Positions 1-13,447 are shown, numbered from the stretch's first letter. The stretch is DNA of 64,000 nucleotides from Echinometra lucunter (GCA_029962745.1 CM057158.1:5140602-5204601), one strand, 5' to 3'. The notes: generated by a model from the sequence alone, not told the origin. Translations and numbers: made by a program.

Positions 1-667
1 GTAATTGCTTCCAAGTTCATGTAAAACTACCAACAGCTAAAAACATCCATGTGAAATCAAGTTCAAGTTCAATTTATTCAATTCTGGTAAAAACATATCT
101 GATGAACAGTACAGAGCTGATTCATATCATTTTTAAAATGGAATCAAGGGTACCATAAAAGACCAATTTTGTGAAGAAAGTCCCCTTTACATGTGCATAA
201 ATAGAGAGTCAAGTGTAAAAGGAATATAGTTATCGAAAATAAGATTATACTAAAAAATGTAAAACAAATAAAACGATTAAAAATGTTTCTACAGAAAGAT
301 TTATAAACCATCTCCAGAACCAAATTCCTAAGATAGCATACCCTTACTTCTTTTCTCTATTTTAAATTCCCTTTCTCCCTTTATTTAACAATAAATTCAG
401 GCACTGGTGCATTATTGAACTGCTGATAACACTTTGTTACCATGGTGAACAAAAAACATTTATATTCGTGAGCACAACATCACAAAGCTCTGATGAATTT
501 TTGTGTTGCATCTAATATCTATAGGGAATATGACAAACATTAATAGCACTTAAAGAGGGGTATTAGCAATATATGAGCACTTGGACTCAATGAATTGTCA
601 GCTGCAGATAAGGTATAACTGCTGAGCATAATTTGGAGTGCAGTTCTGGTTAATTCCCACTCAACAG

Positions 668-1062
668 GGTTCTCCTCCTCCTCCTCCTCCTCCTCCTCCA
701 CCACCTCCTCCTCCTCCTCCTCCTCCTCCTCTTCCTTCTCCTCCTCCTCCTCCCCTCCTCCTCCTCCTCCTCCCCTTCTCCTCCTTCTCCTCCCCTCCCC
801 CCTCCTCCTCCCCCTTCTTCTCCTCCCCTCCTCCTCCTCCTCCTCCCCTTCTCCTCCTACTTCTCCTCCCCTCCCCCTCCTCCTCCCCCCCTCTTCCTCC
901 CCCTCCTCCTCCCCCTCCTCTTCTCCTCCTCCCCCTCCTCTTCTCCTCCTCCCCCTCCTCTTCTCCTTCTTCCTCTCCCTCTCCTTCTCCTTCTTCTTCT
1001 CATTATTATTATCATCAGCATCATCATCAGCATCATCATAAGTATCATCATCATAATTACTC
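668..1062. repeat. Long polypyrimidine (TCC)n tract with ATC tail
   Basis: Nearly 340 bp of TCC/TTC/CCC-type pyrimidine sequence, followed by ATT/ATC triplets. The plus-strand frame (polyproline/leucine) and the opposite Arg/Gly/Glu frame are artefacts. Mirror-like pyrimidine symmetry could allow triplex formation. Confidence 0.95.
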
Positions 1063-3040
1063 TGAATAGTATACTATATGGAATTAGGGTATGTAGTAGA
1101 ACATAAAGATAATTCATTCTATGATGGGAGTCATTTTTGTAAGAACAAGAGAGACTTTCTACTGCAAGACCTACATGTCAGGCTCCTATCAATGGTAGCA
1201 TAAATATCATACACCTTGTTTCCTATTAATACATCTGTAACACATTTATGTACATGTAGAGTCATATGTACCAATAACAGACACTTTCATAAGGCACCTA
1301 AAATTCAGGTGAACTTCAAAGAGTGCTCAGATGCAGGCACATAAAGTAATGACATGCATGCACATGAACATGTATCACATGAATTGTGTCTGTGTTACGT
1401 ACACTCCATCATATGCAACACATATTCATTATGTAAGCCATTTTAAAACACCATCAGAAAAAGAAGAAGAATTATATATTGAATTAACCAATTAGATATG
1501 TCTGAAAACAGAAATTTTAAAAAAAAAAAGTGGGAATGGGAGTACAGAAAATTGAAACCCCTGTAAATAAAAGAAAATTGAATAAAGAGAAAATACAGAA
1601 AGCAAAAAAAAAATAAGAGAAAAAAACCAACAAATTAAGCAGAGTAGGAAACTGATCAGTGTATTAAAGTACGTACAAGTAGGTTACAGCATGATGTAAA
1701 ATAGGAAAATGCTGGTAGCAAAATGAATCACTGTTCTACTGGATCTCTGAGTCATAAAATTTGATAACGCTATAGGTTATGAAAGCTCACTTTTAGAACT
1801 TTTAGAACAAAAAAATTATAATCATTTTAAATGATAGTAAGCCCTATATAATTGAGACTGCAGTCTATGGGAAAATATGTGTTATTAAACCCAAATCAAA
1901 CTGTATCCAACCAATGGCATAATAAAAGCTGAAGAGAGAGAATAAAATTGAAAGTGACTTGCTAATAAGCCTATAATATTAAGAAGACAAAAAAAAACTA
2001 CAACATGAAAAAGAAATTACAAAAGCTTCTGTGTCATTCCATAGCAAGCCCTTATCTACCAACTCTCTTTCTCCCTCACTTGTTAATAGTGGTCTAAACC
2101 AACCCCATAACAAAAGGCCTCAAATTATGACATTTCTAAATAAATTTCCTTTCAAAAAGGGAGGGAATGGATCAAGTATGTATCTCTCAATACTGTTTGA
2201 CCAATGGATATACTAGGAAAAGAGCACTAAAATGGTAAATGGATGACCCTGGCAGCATGTATTGTAAATCAATTTATACTAATATGTCAAAAATTTCTAA
2301 ATACACTTACTTAAAATGGAAGGAGGGTCTCTACCCCAAATGTAGCCTTACATTACACCCACCCTCCCTGTCTTGAATGTGATCACATACTGGTGGGCAG
2401 TGACAGTGTATGGGATAATCATCACACAATAATAAAATTGTACTAATTATGTATTTTCAAATTACATTAAGAAATACTTTCAAACTGTGGTTTTTGTCTT
2501 CTAAACTACATGTATATTTGAAAATATAATGATCATATTGTTCGTTTAAAGAACCAAGAACGAATTGTTTTCCATTTTATACATACTTGCCTTGGCAACA
2601 CTGACAGATATTAAAGAATACTGTACTATTTTCCTTTATCTATGTACAAGAAAGTTATATCAGGCATGTTTTTCCCTTTCGTATTTGCTATACCATTGGT
2701 ATGGATACCAATAATCTACAAGTACGAATTTCAATAACAGTCATTGGACAGAGTTTAAAAAATGAAAATCTATTAATATCAACTAAAGTCAACTGTTTTT
2801 TTTTTCCCCCATCTGATGCATTGTATTCTCAATTTCAACATCACTTGGCAATAAAATGCACAAGATTATATAGTAAACTCATAAAATCTTTGTATGACAG
2901 ATAGATAGCTGATGGATCGGTAGAATAAAGGCAAGTTTAAAAAAATCTTTCATGAAGCATCATGGTTGTCAATCAGGGGAAGACGGAGACATGCCCCCCC
3001 CCCTTAAATCTTTCTGGGACACAATAGGATACATGTATGT

Positions 3041-3052
3041 CCCCCCCCCCCC

Positions 3053-3090
<38 letters not shown>
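3041..3090. repeat. Poly(C)-poly(A) junction tract
   Basis: A C run passes directly into a long A run. The same C-then-A arrangement recurs near 30,155, 39,585, 42,562, 47,027, 58,177 and 61,171. The inverse (T run then G run) is near 4,842. Confidence 0.95.
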
Positions 3091-3093
<3 letters not shown>

Positions 3094-3789
3094 GAGAACC
3101 TTCTTTGTGAGGGTTTCTGTGTGTGTGAGTGTATGTCCCCCCAAATTTCATGTCCCTACAACAAATTCTGAGTGTCCCCTCAAAAATATAAAACAGACTG
3201 ACCCGTAGTATTACTTTGTCCAACAAATGGCAAATGTTATCGTATGCACACCAGCTACACTCAATCAATGCAACACTAGTCTATGATTGATATTGCTACA
3301 TGTCATGATGTATATTTTTCAACAGGTTTTAACAGTTAACATCTAAAATCTTATTTTCTATACATGCCCCCCCCCCCCCAGGGCCTAGGATTCTGATTAA
3401 ATTGATTTAAAAAGTCTACTAACATAACAATTGTTCTAACATTTAACAGCTGAATGAAATACGACACCATGCCACAAGCAATCAACTATTGAATATATTT
3501 TTCAAACCATCTGTTTCTAAACACTGCTTTTGAAAATAACAAACCAGCAAAACATGGCAAACTATTTTATATTTATTTATGATTGTGGATGATGTTGAGG
3601 ACTGAAGTGATTACACACTGCAAAACAAATAGATGGGACTGCCTCTCATTCATTTCCACAAAAACATCAAATCTAAATCACACTTTTCACTTGGCTACTT
3701 ACTTTGCAGTCGAATCACCGTTGACACTTCGTGTTGATGAGCAACTTGTCCCCATGTTGATGGAAATCAGGCTTACGGAATAGTCAAGA

Positions 3790-4270
3790 AAATGCTAAAA
3801 TATCATGTCATCTGGTCGTTGACGAGATGTTCAATTTTCGCTACCATTCGGTTTCCACGGCAGCGTTTGTCGCTTGTTTGGATTCGATTCGCAGCGCAGC
3901 TAGCTGTAGATACGTGTGGAAAACCGAGAGATACGTGGAACGCAATCCGAGCCTTGTCGTGCCCCGAAATGCTGTGCTGTCGTAAATGGGTGCGTCATCT
4001 ATACAGTGCAATGTCAATGGTTTCAAAATGTCAAAAAACATTGCTCCCTTCTTAGTATCACGTCTCTCTGCGGGACTAAATTTTTCTTCCCCACTAATAC
4101 ATAGTTTCTGCACACTATTTGTAAATCCACATGCCAATGCCAACATGGTGCTACATGAGGCTGGTTCTTTAGTTCCGCTTGTGTAAAAAGATCGTTTTAC
4201 GTTTTCTTCCAGCTATTCCGATGTGGAATACATAAGCAGACGACATTTTCCCCCGAGGGCGCTAGTACTC
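3790..4270. promoter_or_regulatory. CpG-rich patch, possible promoter or unrecognised exon
   Basis: Compared with its AT-rich surroundings, this stretch (best at 3,820-4,000) has many CpG dinucleotides (for example GGATTCGATTCGCAGCGCAG). Open frames of 60-100 codons exist on both strands, but none has a recognisable domain. It could be the promoter or first exon of a neighbouring gene on either strand, or an old GC-rich repeat. Confidence 0.25.
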
Positions 4271-5385
4271 ACGATGCCCAAGGGGTGTCTTTGGTTACTT
4301 TGGGGAGAGAAAGAGGGCCGGAGGAGGGGGTCACTTACCAAGCTTAATGTAGTAAAAGATCATTTAATTATCATAATTTCAATTAACAGGATTATTGAAG
4401 GTTGTCCTCTACTAGAGGGAAATTATTGACAACTATGGGTAATGAAAATTAATGGCCAAACGAAGCAACCTAAGAGGTGCGATTCTATCTACAAAAATTA
4501 TCGATCGGATGTGAGGGAAAAAACGAAGTACTGTAATTTTTTTCTCGAAAGATAAAACCTTAAAAACGGGTCAGAGAATGAGAGCGTAAACCCAAAAGTA
4601 GCCTGCCTAAGAAAATAGTGTCCTCTCTTCAAGAAAGAAAGGATTGATATCCTTGTGAAGATCAAAAATTCAAAATAAACTCATTTTATCTCTCTCTCTC
4701 TCTCTTTCTCCTCCTCCTCCTCCTCTTCCTCTTCTTCTTCTGTCTTCATCTTTTCACAGAATCTAAGAATTTCGTTTGATGATTTATTTATGTACACTTA
4801 CAAAAACTGAATATTTATTTTTTCATTTGATTAATTTATTTTTTTTTTGGGGGGGGGGGTTAATTATGCCTAACACTTTTCAAAAAGAAGGTTTACCAAA
4901 AGGGAACATGCATGTTCCTTTTTTTTTTTTTTTTTTTTAATGATACCAAATACTGTGTAAATTTTTCCGAATGTTTCATTGAAATTTACCCATAAAGCAT
5001 GCATTGTTATCTAATATGGGACAAAGTTTTACCCAACAAACATGCATATTCCCTTTTAATCCAATATTGAATAAATTTTTACTCAACCTTTTTTTAGAGT
5101 ATATATAATGTCACTTTACACTTTATTTCTTTCTTTCTGTTGGAATTGAATAAATATGAATTTGGATTTGAATATATTTTAGGCTTGCTATGGTATCTTA
5201 ATCATGTTTGTTTGTGTCAACTCACTGATATTTCAGCTTTTGTGATATGGAATAAGGAAGAAAAACTAATTTGAAAAAAAAATGCATTTTGACACAGAAA
5301 AAATATCGTAAATGCAACGTTTTGTCATCTGTTTCTTTGAATATTGCCAATAAACATCACTCGACTATGACATCCAACCCATCAC

Positions 5386-5516
5386 CTCTTCCTCTTCTTC
5401 TTCTCCTCCTCCTCCTCCTCCTCCTCCTCCTCCTCCTCCTCCTCCTCCTCCTTCTTCTTCTTCTTCTTCTTCTTCTTCTTTCCTCTTCTCTATCTCTTCT
5501 CTCTCTCTCTCTCTCC
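5386..5516. repeat. (CTC)n(CTT)n microsatellite
   Basis: Pure pyrimidine triplets, with a polyleucine frame as artefact. A separate (TC)n tract follows at about 5,812-5,854. Confidence 0.95.
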
Positions 5517-5637
5517 TTTTTTCCACAGTAAGCTATAATTGTTTACTTCTTCATTATCAACAAACGGATCCTCGCCCCCGCCATCGCCTCCCATAACACG
5601 CAAACTCTTTAAGAAAGTGACATCATATATACAGGTT

Positions 5638-5786
5638 CTCTCTAAATTCTTTAGATTGAGATCCAAAATTAGATTGAAAATCTCCATCTAATAGTTTTAG
5701 AAGTCAATCTTTTTCTCCATCTAATTTTGGATTGGTCCCCAACCACAATCTTATAGATTGATTTCCAATCTAAGGAATTTAGAGAG
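5638..5786. mobile_element. Small foldback element
   Basis: A 149-bp imperfect palindrome starting CTCTCTAAATTCTTTAGATTG and ending CAATCTAAGGAATTTAGAGAG, with inner inverted CCAAAATTAGATTG / CTAATTTTGG. TT follows GG on the left and starts the right flank. No coding capacity. Confidence 0.7.
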
Positions 5787-5808
5787 TTACTTTTAAGAAA
5801 ATACTTAA

Positions 5809-5857
<49 letters not shown>

Positions 5858-6925
5858 CTCATTTTGCCTAATTGCATTGCAAGCGCCATTTTTCTACGTT
5901 GTCTAAACTATAAAATAGAAACAGAACTCAGGTCAGAGAATGAGGGCATTTTTATATATTTTCCTGGGATATTCCCCTTTTCTTTCAAAGGGTGCCACGG
6001 CCTTTTCGGCAACCTGGATTCAGGCCTGCCCCATTATCATCTTCATGACAATCCTCTTGCTATAGATTCAGTAATAGTGACTTTGTTTCAAAATGAAAAT
6101 TTTTCACAATGAGAAAGAAATGAGGTGGGACCACATCTTTGTCTGTGCAATTAAGGTAGGAACATTTTTTATTTATCACTCAGGTGTAGAGAGCACCTGC
6201 CGTCTGATTCGTCAGCCTAGGGGAACGTCTCCACTGCGTAAATTATTAAAGAACGCTACTTGGGGCGGCAATTAATATTTTGCAGTAGCTACGTTCATCA
6301 TAAATCTGTTATAGTGTATAACATCAGCAATGACAACACCACACAGGCCTCATAATCATAGTGAAGGATTGCGATTCCAAAAAGTATACATGTACTGAAC
6401 GATGATATCGATAACAGTAGGCCTATACACCCCGTACTCCCATACCAGCACTATCACAACCACCACAACTATATACTCAAACCAATGCACAGTGGACAAG
6501 CTAATAATGGGGAGGGGGGGGGGGGTGGGGAAGGAGTACTAATGATGCCTCTCCAATATCGCATAACAATACCCATCCCGCACTCTGCCGGACTACCATT
6601 GGTTTAATCGTTTAACTACATCTTAGAAATTTACTAAGAGCAGTTGTCCCCCCTCCCACTCCATGACCATAGTGATTGGACTAGTGCTATTCCACTTCGG
6701 TAACTACCACGAATACAACTACATTTACCAAAACTTTAACCCATCACCAACAACACAATCATACGACTATGTAATGCTCCTCCTTCCCATATGCTTAAAC
6801 AGAGGGTGCACAAGAGTATCATGCCCCCCCCCCTGTTCATCAAAAAACAAACAAAAAGCAAACAAAAACACTCCCCCCTCAAAAAAAAAAAAAAAAGAAA
6901 GGAAGAAATACATATAACTACACGC

Positions 6926-6926
6926 A

Positions 6927-6976
<50 letters not shown>

Positions 6977-7159
6977 GCTGTACATCACTATACTACCGAG
7001 CACAACAATTGGACTTCTATTGTCCCCTGTCCTCTCAAGGCTGACGGAATAAACCCAAATCCTTTGTTTGACAACTGAGGACTATTGTTTACCAACCGAG
7101 GACTATTGTTCTCAGGAATTTTCTTTGTTCACTGTCCTCGCTTGCAAAGCTATACAAGT

Positions 7160-7208
<49 letters not shown>

Positions 7209-7220
7209 CACACACACACA
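6926..7220. repeat. Two (CA)n microsatellites
   Basis: CA dinucleotide runs at about 6,926-6,972 and 7,159-7,220 are separated by unique sequence that contains a doubled GAGGACTATTGTT motif. The His/Thr and Cys/Val frames are artefacts. Confidence 0.95.
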
Positions 7221-7757
7221 AAACAAACCAACTCCTCCGCTCGATCATTCACGTTTGCCCCCTCCCCCCCCCCCATTGAATAATCATAGCTACGCCAGTG
7301 CATCTTCCCCTTCTTCTCCCATCCTTTCCTGCTCCTCCTCCTCCTGCTCCTATTCCTCCTCTGCCTCCTTCTCCCTCTCCTCCCCCCCCCCCCCCCCGAG
7401 TTGAAAGAGCAGTAGGAACGCAGCCGACATCGGAAATGGGCAGTCCAGTTGATAATGGGAACACAGATGAGAAGAGATGAATCATGGAACCTCCCTGAAC
7501 TATCGGGTGGAATACTTACCCGAATACTTATCCCCTAGCTAAATGTCAACGTCAGATAAAATGAGGATCTAAAGGAAGTTTAAGGTTCACTAATAAAGAA
7601 TTTGGTGGTTTATATCTGAATCCACTCAAATAAGCAGAAGATAATAATCATCACTAAGGGGTCTCATTTGATTTGTATTATACTCTTTCTTCCTGATTCA
7701 TATCATTAAAAACTTACGATACCATTCCTTACTCTGTCTCAAACATCGTCATTATCG

Positions 7758-7762
7758 TCACT

Positions 7763-7813
<51 letters not shown>

Positions 7814-8170
7814 TTTTTCATCAACATTGTCATCTTTATATTTTTTCAACATCATCATATTCATCACCATCATTATCATCATCATAATCATTATCGTAAT
7901 TATTACATTACCATCATTGTCATCGTCATCAATGTCGTCTTTATCGTCACCACCACCACCATTATTACTTACACCTTATCTTAATAAATTCCTCCTCCTA
8001 TTCCTCGCCATCAAGATCATCAAATTCATTATCACCAAAAAGTGTTATCCACCAATAGCATTATAAATTCCATCATCATCACCACCACCACCACCATTAT
8101 CATTAGCACATTGTCATTTAATACCTCTTCCTATACATCACCATCATCATCACCATCATCAAAAACATTA
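7758..8170. repeat. (ATC)n microsatellite and degenerate ATC/ACC-rich tract
   Basis: A perfect ATC run at about 7,765-7,813 fades into imperfect ATC, ATT and ACC triplets to about 8,170. Confidence 0.9.
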
Positions 8171-8247
8171 TCATCAAAAGGTGTTATCATCTAAAGACTA
8201 AACCAATAGCATTCACCAATTCCATCAGTCATTCAAACCTGTCTTCA

Positions 8248-8663
8248 TTAACCCATTCGTGACAGGAATTATTTAAAGCCTAATTTGATCAGCTTTTATT
8301 CTTCAAATTGGCAACACCAACATTCTTATTTTATTGCTATATTTTCTTATAAAACGTCATGTATCTGAAATAAATATAAATTGGCAAAAAGTATGAAGAG
8401 AATTCAAAATGTTGCCAATTTGCAGGGGAAAATGGTGATTTTAAAATTTCCATTGCACTGCCAATTTAAGGATTTTAATGCTTATTTTCATTTTTAAAAA
8501 TTTCAATATCGAACAGAAAATATTGACGCAACCAAAATGGGCACAGTTTGTGTAGAAATTTTTACTCTTTCTACTTGTGTATTTGGAATGATTTCTAGGG
8601 CTCTGCATCAAAGGTTATAAGGCCAAACCACATAATGTGGACCTTCTGTCACGAATGGGTTAA
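8248..8663 (+). mobile_element. TTAA-flanked MITE, copy A (piggyBac-like)
   Basis: A 416-bp element bounded by TTAA on both sides, with terminal inverted repeats CCCATTCGTGACAG / CTGTCACGAATGGG. Duplicated TTAA plus a CCC start is the piggyBac signature. It carries no transposase, so it is non-autonomous. Internal sequence such as TAATTTGATCAGCTTTTATT is shared with two further copies in the opposite orientation at 22.8 and 26.5 kb. Confidence 0.85.
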
Positions 8664-11600
8664 AAAATCGTGCATTTTATCCACTTCTCCTGCATTCAAT
8701 ACAACACCTCAGTTGCCTGGGGAGGGAAATGGGGGAAGGGCCCTCATTTGAATAAAGATGAACAAAAAAAAAAGGGGGGGGGAGAGAGAAATGGGAAGGG
8801 ATAAGGAGAAGAGGACATGAAAAAAAGATGATACAACACACCCTCCAGCATTCTCCTAATCAGTGGCCTTCCAAACTTGCATTTCTTCTTCCAAGGAGGG
8901 CTGGTGCCACCCCTCCCACCCCCCCCCCCTCATGTCAGGACTGTACTCCTAAAATGTCCATTGTGTCTACCATCAACAGGTCATCAACAATTCCTTACAA
9001 ATCTACAAACAAATATCATGCATACGACAGCCCATCATCTTCATACAATTCAGAATTTAATTTCGACTATTATACACAACATGATAAATCTCATTTGCTC
9101 AACCTTTTTTGCACATTGTCTTCAGACTATAAAAGTTAATAGCAACAAACAATTTCATACGCCCTATACAGTGTTCTGTTGTTAGTAGTACAGTTAAACA
9201 AGTCATAGTAATAGTATGCATATATATATTAATCATTTTCTGTCATTTTCAATATCATACATACATCCCTTAACTTTTTTTTTTTTTTAATGAAGCCTAC
9301 CCAATAAAAACAAGATACTATTCTTAATCTTTGTGATACATCACACTGAAATTCCCAATAGCACATTGCTAATATGCCAAGTACTATTAAGTATCATCAT
9401 CATTTAGACAATCCATAACAATTGAAAGACAATTCTAGAAAAATTAGCTTTCTTTCCGACAAAGTCATGTTTGCATGATAAAAATAAAAAAATAAAATCC
9501 TGATGATTCTGACAGTCAAAACTGGGGGCATAAATCATGCATAAAAACTTGACCCATCGTAAAATGCTCTGATTCATCATAAAAATTTCTAAATAGATGC
9601 GCATGAATATCATTATTGTAAAACCATTAAAACATGACTTACGCTGATACACACACATTACCATCAAAGGCACAAGAAAACAAAACATAAGAGTAACTGA
9701 TGAGTATTCATAGTTTAGCCTATACTGAACAATTTATGATCTGATGTTTTACTGGTTGAGGTTATGTAGAAGAAATCTGCAAGAACTGGCTATGATACTG
9801 TCTGGGATAACGCAGAAGAGGGCATTTAAATAACCACCCTTTTTCAATATGAATAAGGGGTATGTGAGAGCTGCCACTATTCAAATATGAGATTCTACTG
9901 TACAACAAATTTTTGGATGCCATAATCCATAAACATGAGTGTCAGGAGAACAATTGTTTTCCTACTACAGAAAACTGTCCAGCACTACTCAAACTTATGC
10001 ACTAATCAGATAAACGTGTTACAGATGATCTTTTACAGTTCAGATTCAATTACTGCTGTCAAGGACAGTCCTGTATAACCATTAGTGTTCACATGGTGCG
10101 GTAAACCACGCCACATACGATAGAGATGCGCATTAACCCGTTAACTCCAAATAAAACATAATTTTACCAAAAACTCTGCAAACAAATTCGTCATGTCATG
10201 TCATATTTTGTGCTAACTTTATAAGAATTTGATTGGTCTACACCGTTTTGCTGCCAGGAGGCAAAAAATTGTCCTCTTGCCTTAGCTTTTGTTTTTTGCT
10301 GCCTTATATCCCAATCATTTGTACACATAAAAACTGTGGGTTTATCGCTGGGGTTTTACACTCCATTCGTGAACAAACTTTGAATGTCCCTTTTCTTGAC
10401 CCTGAGTGGTGAATAACGGGAAAGGATTCATTAAAAATGCTGAAAAAGAGTGAATCTACTCCTGAAGAACATGCTGATATACTAGTGTGAGGGGACAACA
10501 CGTAAAAAAGATTCTTTTAAAAACCCAGAAAACCTTTGACCTTAGGTATGATATAATGGCATGAAAAATGGGAAAAGACTAAATGCTAACATTTCCCCCA
10601 ATCAGTCATTTGTGAATGCAGCATAAAATAAAATCAACAAAAATAAATTGAAAATAAACAACATAACAAAAGACAAATAGTACAGATAAACTGAAGATGA
10701 CTTGGACAGAATATATCAAGCAACTTTTGAATGAGTCAATATCACGATGCAGGTTAAATATCGTGTTTGCTCTTGTTAGGTAAAAAGTGGTAATTAAGCA
10801 AAAAATGTTAATCAAAATGAGAGCGATGGTATATGATTTTTGTACTTTCACTCAATCATAGAACCAACTTTATTGTATGCTACATGCACATCCCTTTCTT
10901 ATGAAACAGATGAAAAATCAGTGAGGAAAAAATCAAAGCAAGGATATTGATGGTTCTTTTATACATCATGATTAGTGAATATCAACTTTATATCCTTGAT
11001 TCTTGAATCAATTCCACTAAATGATTTCAGCAATGAATGACATGGCTTGCTCATGAATAGAAATAGCAATAATATATATGTACACTTTGGTAGAATGAAA
11101 AATATGTCAAAAAGGGGGAAATACATAACAGAAAGAATATAAAAATAGACATGACACTTTGAAATAAACATTTAAAAAAATTCACTTCATAAGATACAGA
11201 ACAATTTCATTTGAAATTACTGCATATTATATTTTTCCTAGCCCATATATCCACAATTAGAATAAATTCTTATAAAATGAAAGAATTAAAGCAAACATCA
11301 TAACTTAATATTCCAACAATTTAAATTTTGCCACGAGAATCTGCTCTCATTCATTAAACAGATGGGCATGCAACACAGAAACATGGTTCTATCAGGACAT
11401 GAGTTTGTGACGCAAGAAGGGGAATACCCACTTGCTGGACATGAGACTTCAATCTTTTGCAGCTTTAGTATCAGAAAGGCTGGTCAAGTCAACATAACTG
11501 GCATAAGATACAAATGCAGAAGCATTTAGAATCTGTGACACACTACTGTAACACCAGAAAACCTTTGCTCACATAATATTCTCACAAAGTGCTAATTATA

Positions 11601-12442
11601 GCCAATTTCATGGCAAGAAACTTGCGAATTCTGACAACTAGAGAAAATCATGAAAGTGTTCATGCATGTGAAAGTTTTTTTCAGAAGGAAAGAAGCAGAC
11701 AACACACACAAAAAAGCCTCACCCAATGTCCATCTACACCCACCAAAGTGCACATATCTAAAATAAATCAGTAAGAAAATTTAAACCTTACCGTTATCTA
11801 AAGGCATGGACTCAACAGTGATCATCACTATTACAAACAAGTGATGTATCTTGATGCATTCTGCATTTTCTATTATGGGTCAAAATGGAGAGAAGGGTAT
11901 AATTTCTCTTATTAAATCAGAATAGGTTACCTGCATGAAGGCAAAAGATATCTGCTGTTGACTAAAAAATCATATTAAAAGGAACAAACTTCAAGGAATA
12001 TTACGTCTTCACAAATGAACTGCATATTTAATATAGTATGGAGAATGATTGATCTTCATAAGAATATTAAGGAGAATAATTAGGTATAACCAACTAATCA
12101 AGATCCATTGAAAACAGCATATGAGGCAATATATAAATGAAGTGAAAGATAACGTAAATAACTTAGAACTTTATAAGGGCAGGAGTCAACAAAGAAGACA
12201 TGCTCCATAGAAAGGTAGATAATGTATTAAGTCTTGCTATTTATCCCTAAAAAGTATTTTCATTTGGAAATGACGGATGCATTCTGTTTCTAAGGAGGGG
12301 TTCCTTTGCTGCTGAAGATAGATAAACGAAACCGTCAAAAGAGTTCTGATGCCGAAAAAATATGTAGAGTTCTGGATAAGAAGGCAGATGTGTTGTCTAT
12401 GAGTGAGGTTGTAGTATGCAGCACACAAGTGGAAGAAGGAAG

Positions 12443-12501
12443 TTAGTACGAAAGTCCATCAGGCGAAGAAGAAAGCGCACTTCTTGTTATACTGGAAGTT
12501 C
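12443..12501 (-). CDS. Candidate alternative PPP4R1 terminal exon
   Basis: A good acceptor (TCATTTTGCAG) is followed, in one frame, by TSSITRSALSSSPDGLSY and a TAA at 12,445-12,443. The ALSSSPDGLSY ending recalls the human C-terminus AMSTASSTY. The donor at 13,304 leaves phase 0, while this frame needs one preceding base. A direct join therefore reads ELPV followed by a stop at 12,489-12,487 instead. The resemblance may be chance, or a small exon between the two may be missing. Confidence 0.35.
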
Positions 12502-13304
12502 CTGCAAAATGAAAAAATGAAATAAAGAAAAATGCTTCATAAGCCATTTCTATAATATTCAATTTCCTGGTTGCTATAATTCTTTGCAACTGAATATACT
12601 TTGATCTTGCCTGACTGAAAAGTGGACAATTATGTAGGTGCCATATGAGTTCAGGGCTGCTTTAGAAGCAATTCAAAAGCAATTTATAACATAATGGAGC
12701 ATTTAGACCATTCCAGATGTCCCATTAACTTGAAATTTTACAGCATTTACTAAACTCTTCAGCTCATGTACAGTTTTGTTAGCAAAAAGAAAATTGGCAT
12801 GAAACTAATTAAATATGTCTAACACTGTCGGCCCTGCATAAAAAGATACATGCATGAGGTCATATGATATTCCATTCCTGATTTCCGGTGAATTCAGTTT
12901 AAATATTTGGAATGAATGCAATGTAACAGTTACATTGTACCCTCCGGTAAGACCCTTGAATCTCGATCACAGTACTAAGTAAACTCGTCATGTAAACAAA
13001 ACTCTCATTGGTTTTACACATGTGCAGGCATGTGTGGCTTTATGTCCTGTGACCCAGCATCAAAAATATTTTTGCCTTTCATTTGTTGAATATTCGACTT
13101 GAGGAGAACAGAACTTCACAACACCTTAGTTTTGCATGTACCTTGCTAATGAGCAGTTACGACCAAAAGGTTACTGTGTGCAACTACATGGGTGAAGCAA
13201 GCACCTTGAGTCATAAGGGCACTATGAACAACTTCGACCTGTCTACATTAGAGTGTGTCTGCAGTTTGAATGCTGACCAGTGCAAGGTCTATAAGAGTTC
13301 TTAC
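12502..13304 (-). other. Possible last intron or 3' region of PPP4R1
   Basis: This is intron if the donor at 13,304 is used, and otherwise part coding (to 13,248) and part 3' UTR. Most of it is a dispersed repeat copy (about 12,760-13,100) shared with 37,918-38,280. Confidence 0.5.
12760..13100 (+). repeat. Dispersed repeat, copy 1
   Basis: It shares CTCATGTACAGTTTT, TTGGCATGAAACT and AAAAATATTTTTGCCTTTCA with 37,918-38,280 in the same order and orientation. Boundaries are approximate and the type is unknown. Confidence 0.75.
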
Positions 13305-13447
13305 CCCTTCTGCATAATTGACCTTAGTATCCCCCGATGGTCCTAAGCAAGAATAGAACCTCACATCTCGATCTTCGTCTCCGCGTAACCGGCTTAGACA
13401 GGACAACATCTGGTCCCTGTACGGGTTCTCTGTATGATCAAAATAAT
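13248..13447 (-). CDS. PPP4R1: PPP4R1 last recognised exon, C-terminus
   Basis: The exon reads (N)YFDHTENPYRDQMLSCLSRL followed by RGDEDRDVRFYSCLGPSGDTK, matching human DYFLASASCHQEAVEQTIMALQMDRDSDVKYFASIHPASTK. The acceptor is TTTTTCTAG. Read straight through, it ends ...VNYAEGVRTLIDLALVSIQTADTL at a TAA (13,250-13,248). A strong donor GGG/GTAAGA at 13,304 lies inside it, however, so the last 19 codons may instead be intron, with the C-terminus encoded near 12.5 kb. The conserved part (13,305-13,447) is secure and the tail is not. Confidence 0.85.

Larger units (their letters stand above)
1..12442. other. Downstream flank / probable 3' UTR and intergenic region, no other gene recognised
   Basis: No conserved protein segment was found on either strand. 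Long open frames here come from pyrimidine, CA and ATC repeats. Some of the sequence below 12.4 kb is probably PPP4R1 3' UTR, but no polyadenylation site could be chosen with confidence. A CpG-rich patch at about 3.8-4.3 kb and a foldback element at 5.6 kb are listed separately. Confidence 0.6.

Noticed and set aside
638..1117. Long polyproline/leucine frame and opposite Arg/Gly frame
   Set aside because: Produced entirely by a TCC/CCT microsatellite; no unique protein sequence.
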